A DNA stretch of 9,376 nucleotides from Candidatus Bathyarchaeota archaeon (GTDB taxonomy: Archaea > Thermoproteota > Bathyarchaeia > Bathyarchaeales > SOJC01). The DNA lies in NCBI GenBank assembly GCA_023131555.1, contig JAGLZJ010000027.1, positions 1 through 9,376 on the forward strand, in the 5' to 3' direction. This document shows positions 1 to 6,752 of the stretch, in pieces. How positions within the stretch are numbered: the first letter of the stretch is position 1; every line of letters starts with the position of its first letter. Under the pieces are notes generated by a model. It had not been told where the DNA came from and made no database searches. It saw nothing but the letters and a program-made list of their open reading frames with translations. The position numbers and the translations under genes are program-made.

Positions 1-2
1 TC

Positions 3-443
3 ATGGTTGGAGTATTTCTGGGAGTCAACGGGGCAATCGAATCCCTAGCAGCAGCGAGTCAACCACCTGGAACCTGGGGAGAATGGCTGTCGATATTGCC
101 CACTTTGACAGGTTCATTTATTGAAAGGGGGATCTACCTTCTCGTCATAGGCTTATGTGTAGGGCTTGCCGGCAGAATAGCCCGCTGGTACTTTGAACGC
201 GACATCAGACTGCTACGGACTACCGTCATAATGGTTGTGATCGCTTGGTCATCCCAAATATTCATCCAAGTCTCAAGCATACTGATTAATCCGACAACCA
301 CAGAGACTGAACTAATTTTCACTATTTTCATCGGCATTCTCATCGCTATTGCATCATCCCTGCTTGCTCTTGTAACCAACATCAAGTACGGGACTTTCTT
401 CAAGAAGAGTGATAGAGACGTTGAAGAATTCAGTCAAGGCTAG
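3..443 (+). CDS. Small multi-pass membrane protein, probably 5'-truncated by the window edge
   Basis: The visible 146 residues contain three clear hydrophobic segments at about 43-60, 73-95 and 104-126. Arg/Lys-rich turns separate them (RIARWYFERDIRLLR at about 58-72), and a charged C-terminal tail follows the last one. Residues 1-20 are also fairly hydrophobic and could be the end of an earlier helix. The ATG at position 3 has only two bases before it, so the gene may well begin upstream and this Met may be internal. I do not recognise the family; it could be a small integral membrane protein or the C-terminal end of a larger one. Its last 35 bases overlap the start of the phosphorylase gene, which suggests co-transcription and translational coupling. 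Membrane location is well supported by the sequence, but the function is unknown. Confidence 0.7.
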   Translation: MVGVFLGVNGAIESLAAASQPPGTWGEWLSILPTLTGSFIERGIYLLVIGLCVGLAGRIARWYFERDIRLLRTTVIMVVIAWSSQIFIQVSSILINPTTTETELIFTIFIGILIAIASSLLALVTNIKYGTFFKKSDRDVEEFSQG

Positions 444-1269
444 CGTCGGGATAATTACCGGTAGCGGGTTTGATGCCTTCTTCAAGCAAGCTGAGGCGGT
501 TCGAGTGGACACGCCTTTCGGGGATCCTGCCCCAATCTCAATCACCGACATAGCGGGGCGAAAAGTTGCCATTCTAGCGCGTCACGGTTCAAACCACGGC
601 AATCCTCCTCATCGGATAAACTATAGAGCCAACATTTTTACCATGTACATCCTAGGCGTGAAACAAATTCTAGCAACCAACGCTGTAGGGGCTATAAATA
701 GAAAATTAAAACCTGGAAAGTTGGTTGTACCTCATGACTTCGTGGATTTCACCAAACTAAGACACAACACCTTCTATGATTCTGCTCCAGTAATCCACAT
801 TGATATGTCAGAACCCTACTGCCCTGAGATCCGCAGGGCTTTGGTCCTGGCTTCAGAGAAACATTCAGAAGACATCTGTAAGAAAGCCGTACTGGTCTGC
901 ACGGAAGGTCCTAGATTCGAGACTCCGGCCGAGATCAGTTTGTTCCGAAGCCTAGCCTGCGACATAGTGGGAATGACCAGTCTTCCTGAAGTTGTACTCG
1001 CCAGAGAACTGTCAATATGTTATGCCTCGCTTTGTTGTGTTTCCAACATGGCTTCAGGGTTGCAGCCAGCTCAGGGAGTTGACGATCTAACTATGGTTGC
1101 TGACAGGAAACGTGTAGCTATGGAACAAGTCTTAAAAGAAGCGATCTCTCTTCTACCGTCACTTCGCAGTTGCATTTGTGCAACAGCTGTGAAGGACACT
1201 ACCCTTCAAAGGCTGGAACGGTATGCTAAAGGGATTCCTTTCAACAATAGGCGCTTACAAAGTCTATGA
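409..1269 (+). CDS. Purine nucleoside phosphorylase / S-methyl-5'-thioadenosine phosphorylase family 2
   Basis: This cytosolic enzyme phosphorolyses purine nucleosides or 5'-methylthio-nucleosides to a base plus (methylthio)ribose-1-phosphate, in purine and methionine salvage. Family marks are GSGF at 18-21 and RHG at 58-60 followed by the PPHRINYRANI block. TNAVGAIN, DFVDFTKLR, CTEGPRFET at 164-172 and GMTSLPEVVLARE come after. In the base-recognition loop SNMASG (212-217), N213 sits where adenine-specific MTAPs have Asp, so a 6-oxopurine (inosine, guanosine or methylthioinosine) substrate is plausible. A CXC motif lies at C255/C257, with other cysteines at C138, C204, C209 and C210. This pattern recalls the disulfide-stabilised MTAPs of hyperthermophilic archaea. 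The start is GTG at 409, inside the upstream gene; TTG at 421 is an alternative. The 286-residue length is near the family norm. The family is certain, but the substrate is not. Confidence 0.93.
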   Translation: MIETLKNSVKASVGIITGSGFDAFFKQAEAVRVDTPFGDPAPISITDIAGRKVAILARHGSNHGNPPHRINYRANIFTMYILGVKQILATNAVGAINRKLKPGKLVVPHDFVDFTKLRHNTFYDSAPVIHIDMSEPYCPEIRRALVLASEKHSEDICKKAVLVCTEGPRFETPAEISLFRSLACDIVGMTSLPEVVLARELSICYASLCCVSNMASGLQPAQGVDDLTMVADRKRVAMEQVLKEAISLLPSLRSCICATAVKDTTLQRLERYAKGIPFNNRRLQSL

Positions 1270-2005
1270 ACGTTGGCTGTGGTATCAAGTAAAAGGAGGA
1301 AAGATGCCAGACCACATTGCCATTATTCTAGATGGGAATCGACGCTGGGCATCTCACCGTTCCCTTAACACACAAGCAGGGCACCTGCATGGCGCTGAAA
1401 GAGTCAACGAACTGCTTGACTGGTGCCTAGATCTGGGCGTGAAGTACATCACACTGTATTCTTTCTCCACAGAGAATTTTAGCCGGACACCAATGGAAGT
1501 CCAAGAAGTCATGGATATCATCGAGGAGAAGTTCAGAGAGATCTTAACTGATGAACGAATTCACTCCAACGAGGTACATGTCAAAGTCATCGGTCGCGTT
1601 GAGCTTCTTCCGACAACATTGCAGAAGTTGGTGCGTGAAGTCGAAGAAACCACTCACAAGTATCAGAGGCAGTTTCTGACAATTGCACTTGCTTATGGAG
1701 GACGCGCTGAAATCGTTGATGCTACCAAGAAGATTGCAGAGAAAGTTTCGAGTGGAGAGTTAGACATAGAAGAGATTGATGAAGACGCCTTTGAGAAATT
1801 TCTGTACACAGCGCACATGTCACAACCCGACCCTGACTTGATAATTCGCACAAGTGGAGAAGAAAGACTTAGCGGATTCCTACTCTGGCAAAGCGCGTAC
1901 AGCGAGTTGTACTTCCTAGATATGTTTTGGCCAGATTTCCGGCGGATTGATCTACTGCGAGTTGTAAGAACGTATCAACACAGAAGGCGTAGATTCGGCA
2001 GATGA
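1223..2005 (+). CDS. uppS: Cis-prenyltransferase, polyprenyl diphosphate synthase (UppS/DHDDS family)
   Basis: It condenses isopentenyl diphosphate in cis onto an allylic diphosphate. In archaea the likely primer is geranylgeranyl diphosphate, and the product is the dolichol-type lipid carrier for protein and surface glycosylation. The P-loop DGNRRWA begins at D37. TLYSFSTENFSR, LAYGGRAEIVDA and DPDLIIRTSGEERLSG follow. R209, R215, S217 and E228 match E. coli UppS R194, R200, S202 and E213 with a constant offset of 15. The 260-residue length is normal. I chose ATG 1223 because archaeal members share the lead-in seen here (YKVYERWLWYQVK). ATG 1304 has a perfect-looking GGAGGA just upstream, but that stretch also encodes the conserved lead-in. 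The gene overlaps the phosphorylase gene by 47 bases, so the two are probably coupled in one operon. Confidence 0.95.
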   Translation: MLKGFLSTIGAYKVYERWLWYQVKGGKMPDHIAIILDGNRRWASHRSLNTQAGHLHGAERVNELLDWCLDLGVKYITLYSFSTENFSRTPMEVQEVMDIIEEKFREILTDERIHSNEVHVKVIGRVELLPTTLQKLVREVEETTHKYQRQFLTIALAYGGRAEIVDATKKIAEKVSSGELDIEEIDEDAFEKFLYTAHMSQPDPDLIIRTSGEERLSGFLLWQSAYSELYFLDMFWPDFRRIDLLRVVRTYQHRRRRFGR

Positions 2006-2082
2006 ACACAAGATTAACCCCGAATGCTGAGCAACTATCCTTAACGTTTGCACCCATAAGAGGATGAAAAAGTGCCATCAAC

Positions 2083-3567
2083 ATGGGTTCTTTCATAGCG
2101 ATTGTGAGCAAGAATCGAACAGAAGTTCTCGAAGAGGCTCTTACAATGTTGAACGAATTATCTCACAGAGGAAAGTCCACATTTGGAGTCGCTGACCACG
2201 AGAACGCGACAATAAGGAATACGATTCAAGAGCTACGTAACGCAAATATTCACTCAGATAAACTGATAGGCCACAGTTTCTCCAGGACACTTCCCAGAGA
2301 TGAGGCTCAACCTATTCGAAACCGTGACTTCTGCCTTGTGTTCGAAGGACGAATCTTCCCCTCTCCCCCAGAGAGTGAACCCGCATTCGTTTCAAAGAGC
2401 ATTGAAAGTACCGAAAACAAAATAGCTCACATAATTCGCAGCTACAACGGTTCATTCGTGGTTGGAACCGCAGACAGAAATGGCGTACAAGTGGGAAGCA
2501 GCTCAATTGCAGCAGTTCCCCTCTACTTCGGCGAGAACAACAATGTCTGCGCGACTGCTTCAGAACGAAAAGCCTTGAGGAAAATTGGAATAACGAACTC
2601 CTCCCCCTTTCCAGCAGGGTGTTTCGCTTCCTTAGGCAAGAAGGGATTTCGCTTCAACATCGCGAAAATCATCCGTCAACCATCAATGCAGATGATTAAA
2701 GCAGATGTCGTAGCGAAGCAACTTAAGCAAGTCTTGCTAAAATCTGCAGAAGAGCACTTTGCAGATCTCGAAGAGATAGCTGTGGCCTTCTCCGGTGGTC
2801 TTGATAGTACCATAGTCTCAGTTCTAGCCAGACACTGTTCTCTTAGAAGCACGTTAATCTGGGTTGGGCTAGAGGGGCAACCTGAACTCAATTCTGCAGC
2901 ACAGGCTGCAAAGACTCTCGGTATGCCACTCTACGCCAAGACCTACACGCTTGCTGACGTAGAGGCGGTCATCTCCCACGTTATGTGGCTGATTGAAGAA
3001 GCAGGCTTTGTAGACCTTAGCGTCGCAATCCCTTTCTATTGGGCTGCAGCGGAAGCAGCCAAACTAGGTCTCAAAGTGATGGCGACTGGTCAAGGAGGAG
3101 ATGAACTCTTTGCAGGCTATCATCGAAACCTAAAGCTATCAAACTATCGCCAAGCCGACCTGAAACGGAGAATCTTTAAAGATGTGACCACCTCGCTTCA
3201 ACCCAACTGCCAGAGAGATAACAAAACCGTCGCCTTCCATGGAGTTGAACTAAGAAACCCCTTCATAGATTGGACGGTGATTCATTTTGCGCTAGGCATT
3301 CCATTCTGCATGAAGATCTCTTCTCCAACCGATCCTCTTCGTAAAAGAATCTTGAGACTGACAGGAAAAGAGCTTGGAATTCCCAGCACAATCACTGAAA
3401 AACCGAAAAAGGCGATACAATACTCAACTGGAGTAGAGAAAGCGATCAGAAAGCTTGCTCGGGTAAGACGGCAAACACTTGCTGATTACTTGGGGAAAAT
3501 CCGAGCTCTACAACGGCTTAACCAGTGGGAGGCACGGGATGAAGACGACAGGAATAGTATATACTAA
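2083..3567 (+). CDS. Asparagine-synthetase-like amidotransferase with a cysteine-less glutaminase domain
   Basis: This is a two-domain AsnB-family protein. Residues 1 to about 200 follow the class II (Ntn) glutaminase pattern: an LSHRG block near 25, IGHSF, AQP, VFEGRI, SYNGSFVVG, and VCATASERKALRKIG near 165. The N-terminus, however, is MGSFIAIV instead of MCGI..., so the nucleophilic Cys2 is absent. An in-frame stop (2065-2067) precedes ATG 2083, so no upstream codon can restore it. The synthetase domain is intact: the PP-loop SGGLDS (237-242) and GQGGDELFAGY (336-346) support ATP-dependent adenylation of a carboxylate. I infer an ammonia-dependent enzyme or one fed by a partner; the substrate could be aspartate or something else. 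No good Shine-Dalgarno sequence lies at normal spacing, and AAGAGGA is about 18 bases upstream. The 77-base gap after uppS and 29-base overlap with the next gene suggest operon membership. Confidence 0.88.
   Translation: MGSFIAIVSKNRTEVLEEALTMLNELSHRGKSTFGVADHENATIRNTIQELRNANIHSDKLIGHSFSRTLPRDEAQPIRNRDFCLVFEGRIFPSPPESEPAFVSKSIESTENKIAHIIRSYNGSFVVGTADRNGVQVGSSSIAAVPLYFGENNNVCATASERKALRKIGITNSSPFPAGCFASLGKKGFRFNIAKIIRQPSMQMIKADVVAKQLKQVLLKSAEEHFADLEEIAVAFSGGLDSTIVSVLARHCSLRSTLIWVGLEGQPELNSAAQAAKTLGMPLYAKTYTLADVEAVISHVMWLIEEAGFVDLSVAIPFYWAAAEAAKLGLKVMATGQGGDELFAGYHRNLKLSNYRQADLKRRIFKDVTTSLQPNCQRDNKTVAFHGVELRNPFIDWTVIHFALGIPFCMKISSPTDPLRKRILRLTGKELGIPSTITEKPKKAIQYSTGVEKAIRKLARVRRQTLADYLGKIRALQRLNQWEARDEDDRNSIY
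3527..3532 (+). promoter_or_regulatory. Shine-Dalgarno site fixing the deacetylase start
   Basis: GGGAGG lies six bases before ATG 3539, inside the end of the amidotransferase gene. It selects this ATG over the TTG-type upstream codon at 3479. The family's N-terminal strand (GIVYT) also begins just after ATG 3539. Confidence 0.65.
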
Positions 3568-4606
3568 ACAACATCTACATCACAAGACTGGGAGCCACCA
3601 TCCTGAGTCTGGAAGCCGACTCAGAGCAATAATGAATGCTCTGAGAAAACAGAAGCTGTTCTCTAAGAGGGAGTATTGCCTCATCTCCCCCGAGATTGCC
3701 CCTACTGAAGACTTGGAGCTTGTTCACTCCCGTGAACACATCAAACTTGTGAAGCAGGTATGTGAAAATGGGGGCGGATTACTCGACTTGGGGGACACAG
3801 TGGCGTCAGATGGCACTTTCATGGCAGCCAAGTATGCGGCTGGCAGTGCCAAGAGAGCAGTCGACGAAGTCCTTAAGGGGAGATTGAGGAACGCCTTTGC
3901 TTTGACTCGCCCGCCAGGGCACCATGCAGGACCAACCTATGCAATGGGATTCTGCGTCTTCAACAACGTGTCTGTAGCAGCATCATACTTGGCGACTAAG
4001 GGTCTTCGAAGAATCTTGATCCTTGACATAGACGCTCATCACGGAAACGGAACTCAGGAAATTTTCTACGACACAGGAAATGTCCTTTACATAAGCCTAC
4101 ATGAAGACCCGCACGAGTTCCCTGGGGTTGGATTCGAGGACGAGGTGGGGCGAGATGATGGGTTGGGTTACACAATAAACATTCCCTTTCCTCTTAGAAC
4201 AGGCGACGATGCCTATCTGAAAGCCATGCATGAAATTGTGATTCCGGTCACGAGAGAGTTCGCCCCTCAGTTTATTCTCCTGTCAGTCGGATACGACGGA
4301 TATTTCCGCGATCCCGTAGGTCGGTTGAATCTATCCTTTCAGATATATCCTCTGATTTTTAGGAAGATGCTTGACTTAGCCTCAGCAACTTGTGAAGACA
4401 AGCTTGTAGCCGTCTTAGAAGGTGGGTACTGCGTGCCTAGACTGGGAAAACTCGTACTTTCTACAATTCTTACGATGGCAGGGAGTTCACTTCAGAGAAC
4501 TGTTGATTCCCGACCTGTGGATTTAGCAGCGGAGAAACGAGCAGAAAAAATTGTTGAAAGAGTTAAGAAAGTGCAGTCGAAATTCTGGAAGGTTTTGAAG
4601 GCTTAG
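3539..4606 (+). CDS. Histone deacetylase / AcuC / acetylpolyamine amidohydrolase family protein
   Basis: A cytosolic zinc amidohydrolase expected to remove acetyl groups from lysines (for example on chromatin proteins or acetyl-CoA synthetase) or from polyamines. All 355 residues fit the family. They include an N-terminal GSHHPE block and RPPGHHA at 124-130 with the H128/H129 pair. GFCVFNNVSVAA and DIDAHHGNG (163-171) follow, with zinc ligands D165 and H167. The third zinc ligand is D253 in SVGYDGY. The catalytic Tyr is Y297 in LEGGYC. Nothing needed for catalysis is missing. An upstream in-frame TTG at 3479 would add 20 residues without family support. The start overlaps the amidotransferase gene by 29 bases, suggesting coupled translation. 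Its stop faces the ferredoxin gene stop with one base between. The true substrate cannot be read from sequence. Confidence 0.93.
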   Translation: MKTTGIVYTKQHLHHKTGSHHPESGSRLRAIMNALRKQKLFSKREYCLISPEIAPTEDLELVHSREHIKLVKQVCENGGGLLDLGDTVASDGTFMAAKYAAGSAKRAVDEVLKGRLRNAFALTRPPGHHAGPTYAMGFCVFNNVSVAASYLATKGLRRILILDIDAHHGNGTQEIFYDTGNVLYISLHEDPHEFPGVGFEDEVGRDDGLGYTINIPFPLRTGDDAYLKAMHEIVIPVTREFAPQFILLSVGYDGYFRDPVGRLNLSFQIYPLIFRKMLDLASATCEDKLVAVLEGGYCVPRLGKLVLSTILTMAGSSLQRTVDSRPVDLAAEKRAEKIVERVKKVQSKFWKVLKA

Positions 4607-4607
4607 A

Positions 4608-4790
4608 CTATTCAATTACTTCGATAGCACCGCTTGGGCACTGAACTTCACAGGCTTTGCACTCCAAGCATTCTTCTTGCTTAGCGGGAATCGACTTGTC
4701 ATCCTTCATTTCAAAAACCTCGACTGGACAGGTGTCTACACATGTTCCGCATCCGTCACACTTTTCCAGATCAACTTTGACTTCGACCAT
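4608..4790 (-). CDS. 2[4Fe-4S] ferredoxin
   Basis: A 60-residue low-potential electron carrier. Two classical cluster motifs are complete. C11, C14, C17 and C21-P22 form the first CxxCxxCxxxCP, and C41, C44, C47 and C51-P52 form the second. The protein is acidic and has no extra domain, so it is a typical free cytosolic ferredoxin rather than an enzyme subunit. ATG 4790 is chosen as the start; a GTG three codons upstream (4799) would add Met-Pro-Ala and cannot be excluded. A candidate TATA box lies about 50 bases upstream. The gene follows the surface-protein gene on the same strand after an 82-base gap with a hairpin, and converges on the deacetylase gene with one base between stops. No specific redox partner is visible here. 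Confidence 0.93.
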   Translation of the reverse strand: MVEVKVDLEKCDGCGTCVDTCPVEVFEMKDDKSIPAKQEECLECKACEVQCPSGAIEVIE

Positions 4791-4834
4791 TGCTGGCACT
4801 TCTACATTCTTAGAGTTTGAATGAAGAGCTGGTA

Positions 4835-4861
4835 GATAAATAAAAGTCTTTAGGAAAGACT
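4835..4861 (-). terminator. Hairpin with T-rich tail between the surface-protein and ferredoxin genes
   Basis: Positions 4845-4851 and 4855-4861 are perfect 7-base inverted arms (AGTCTTT / AAAGACT) around a 3-base loop. Read on the minus strand, the hairpin is followed by TTTATTTATC. It starts about a dozen bases after the stop codon of the surface-protein gene, the right place for termination or 3'-end processing. Confidence 0.4.
4837..4844 (-). promoter_or_regulatory. Candidate TATA box for the ferredoxin gene
   Basis: On the minus strand the sequence reads TTTATTTA. With archaeal spacing (about 25 bases to the start site), transcription would begin near 4814 and leave a leader of about 24 bases before ATG 4790. 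The same T-rich stretch could instead be a terminator tail for the upstream gene. Confidence 0.35.
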
Positions 4862-4872
4862 GCAGTTACTCA

Positions 4873-6621
4873 TCATTCTCTTAGTCTTAGAAGAACTCCA
4901 TCTATTGTTGCTTTTGACCTCTCACGTCTTCGCAGGTCATCATCTAGAAGCCTCCGGTAGGTTTGCGCGGAGATTTCTCCTTGTTTGAATCGGAGTTCAA
5001 TTCGGTTGATGTCCGCATCGATGTTTTCAAGTTCGATCTCAGCGACTTCCAGCTGTCTCATGATCTCAGCGTATCTTGATCCGCTACGTGCTATTATCTG
5101 ATGCTTTCCCGCAAGTTCTTTTGAGAGGTTGGAAAGCCGATTCTCCAAAGTCGTCTTTCTAACCTTGTATCGCCTTCTTGATATTTTTCCTTTCTTCGCC
5201 TTGTTCTTGACTTCATCTAACTCGGCAAGGGTTTTCTTCTTCGTTTCATATGATTCCACAAAGGCATTCATGGTCTTGCGAGGAATCATGACTGTTGATG
5301 TTGGTTGGGGTGCTTGCGGTCTTTGCCAAACAAGGGCTACAATTGAGCCGACTACAACCATCACCGTGACCCAGAGTGTCGGTCTAAAGGAAGCCCAGAA
5401 GAGAGTGTGGCTGTATGCAAAGGTCCAGTTCTCATCATGAAGCCAGCTGATGTTTGAAAAAGAAGTGCGGAATGTCTCTTGAAAAACATCTCTGTCCAAG
5501 TCGTATCTCTGGCTTGGAAATGACTGGACTGTGGCGCCCTCAGGGAATGTGACTTCCATAGCAAAGGTCTCAGGTATCACTCGCAACTGGTCGAAGAGAC
5601 TTAGATTAAGTCTGTAGTTTACCTCATCGGAAGAGGCATGACGGTTTTCTCCGCTCAGACTATAGGTCAAGGAGAAACTCCCTATCTGGTTTGCAGCAAC
5701 CTGGAAGGAGACTGCATAGGCTCCAGTTTCGTCAGAAGATGTGTCGAGTCCCAGCTTCTTTCCCTGTTCATCGAAGGAAGAGACATTTCTAGCGTCATCA
5801 GGAACCATCAGCTTGAAGCTATTTAATCCGAACACACTTTGGCTTTCGATTGTATATTGTTCGGTGACTGAAATCTTGCGTCTGGCATCAATTACCACTT
5901 CTCGGTTAAGTTTGTGAACTGAAAAAAGCGCAAATACATCAGGGTTTTCGGAAAAGAACCTTACCTTGACTGCATTGTCAGCGTAACTCGCTAGCGATTC
6001 CTTTGAGTAGGTCAGGAGTTGCTGTCCATTACGCTCAGTGAGACCGAAATCAATGTCAGCGACCTGCTCATACGTGGCGTTGTCAGGCAGCTCCACGCTG
6101 ATCGTGAAGCCTGAGGCTTCCTGTGAAAAACTTGGATAGAGGGGGAATTCAGTTGTGAACACATATTCCTTGGTTACATTGACCGTTCTTGTTGAGGAAA
6201 GTACCATGTCTGAAAACAAAGATGTTACCTTGAACGTGTAAGATTCTCCACTCTGCAGAGAGATTCCGTCCTGGAAGTCCACAGTAGCTCCATAATAACC
6301 TACTGCTCCGAGACCTGTGTCCTCAACTACAGATAACGGAGCACCAATACTGTCGTAGGCGGCTAGAGCACGAAGGTTTCGTTCATACTTCATGGGAAAC
6401 CCTATGGCGACCTGTTCAACCGTCACACTTTCATTGAATGAAGAGATCTGTATCGTATCGTTGATGAGGAGAATACCCCCGTATATCGGGACGACGACGC
6501 GATCGAGCTTCGTGATCTGGAATTCAGGCGTGGCTGATGCAGAGTGGCTTTCCTGCAATGGAAAGAGGAGGAAGAATGCTAAAAATAATGACACTATGAG
6601 TAACGCGGTTGTATGTCTCAA
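4873..6621 (-). CDS. Single-span surface protein with coiled-coil tail, ribophorin I (OST1)-like architecture
   Basis: A 582-residue protein with an N-terminal signal or anchor segment at about 6-23 (TALLIVSLFLAFFLLF). An ectodomain of roughly 390 residues with eight N-x-S/T sequons follows. One transmembrane helix lies at about 414-432, and a basic, coiled-coil-like cytosolic tail of about 150 residues ends the protein. The tail holds two G-[KE]-I-S-x-x-x-Y motifs at about 478 and 548. The layout, and short blocks such as EFPLYPSFSQ and RRKISVTEQYTI, resemble eukaryotic ribophorin I, an oligosaccharyltransferase subunit. I recalled this similarity from memory, so it is a hypothesis. Two starts are possible, TTG 6627 and TTG 6621. 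An in-frame stop precedes 6627, and GAGGT lies 8 bases before 6621, so I prefer 6621. It may also be an unrelated archaeal membrane-anchored β-rich protein. Confidence 0.85.
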   Translation of the reverse strand: MRHTTALLIVSLFLAFFLLFPLQESHSASATPEFQITKLDRVVVPIYGGILLINDTIQISSFNESVTVEQVAIGFPMKYERNLRALAAYDSIGAPLSVVEDTGLGAVGYYGATVDFQDGISLQSGESYTFKVTSLFSDMVLSSTRTVNVTKEYVFTTEFPLYPSFSQEASGFTISVELPDNATYEQVADIDFGLTERNGQQLLTYSKESLASYADNAVKVRFFSENPDVFALFSVHKLNREVVIDARRKISVTEQYTIESQSVFGLNSFKLMVPDDARNVSSFDEQGKKLGLDTSSDETGAYAVSFQVAANQIGSFSLTYSLSGENRHASSDEVNYRLNLSLFDQLRVIPETFAMEVTFPEGATVQSFPSQRYDLDRDVFQETFRTSFSNISWLHDENWTFAYSHTLFWASFRPTLWVTVMVVVGSIVALVWQRPQAPQPTSTVMIPRKTMNAFVESYETKKKTLAELDEVKNKAKKGKISRRRYKVRKTTLENRLSNLSKELAGKHQIIARSGSRYAEIMRQLEVAEIELENIDADINRIELRFKQGEISAQTYRRLLDDDLRRRERSKATIDGVLLRLRE

Positions 6622-6665
6622 CGCCAACTACCTCTTGGAAGTCTTTCGTATGTATCACGGATTCG

Positions 6666-6680
6666 CCTTATTTACTTTCC
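6666..6680 (-). promoter_or_regulatory. Candidate BRE/TATA promoter for the surface-protein gene
   Basis: The minus strand reads GGAAAGTAAATAAGG, a purine-rich BRE-like part followed by an A/T core. The predicted start site near 6646 gives a leader of about 25 bases that contains the GAGGT ribosome site. Confidence 0.4.
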
Positions 6681-6734
6681 TTTTGAGGAGAAACGTCCTT
6701 AGACGCTTTCGCTTGGTGGTGTGCACTGCGCATG

Positions 6735-6752
6735 GGAACAATGTCTTGTTCC
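6735..6752. repeat. Perfect inverted repeat, 7-base arms with 4-base loop
   Basis: GGAACAA (6735-6741) and TTGTTCC (6746-6752) flank TGTC. The dyad lies about 60 bases upstream of the candidate promoter of the surface-protein gene, in the 6622-6832 gap. Neither side has a T-run, so an operator or RNA hairpin fits better than a terminator. The rest of this gap shows only A/T-rich promoter-like patches. Confidence 0.45.

Noticed and set aside
1304..2005. Shorter uppS start at ATG 1304 with a strong GGAGGA ribosome site
   Set aside because: The codons before it encode the lead-in YKVYERWLWYQVK that archaeal homologues share, so GGAGGA is likely just Gly-Gly codons. It could still be a secondary start.
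5129..5440. 103-codon + strand ORF inside the surface-protein gene
   Set aside because: It is antisense to the transmembrane and coiled-coil part; its apparent hydrophobic residues reflect the complementary codons.
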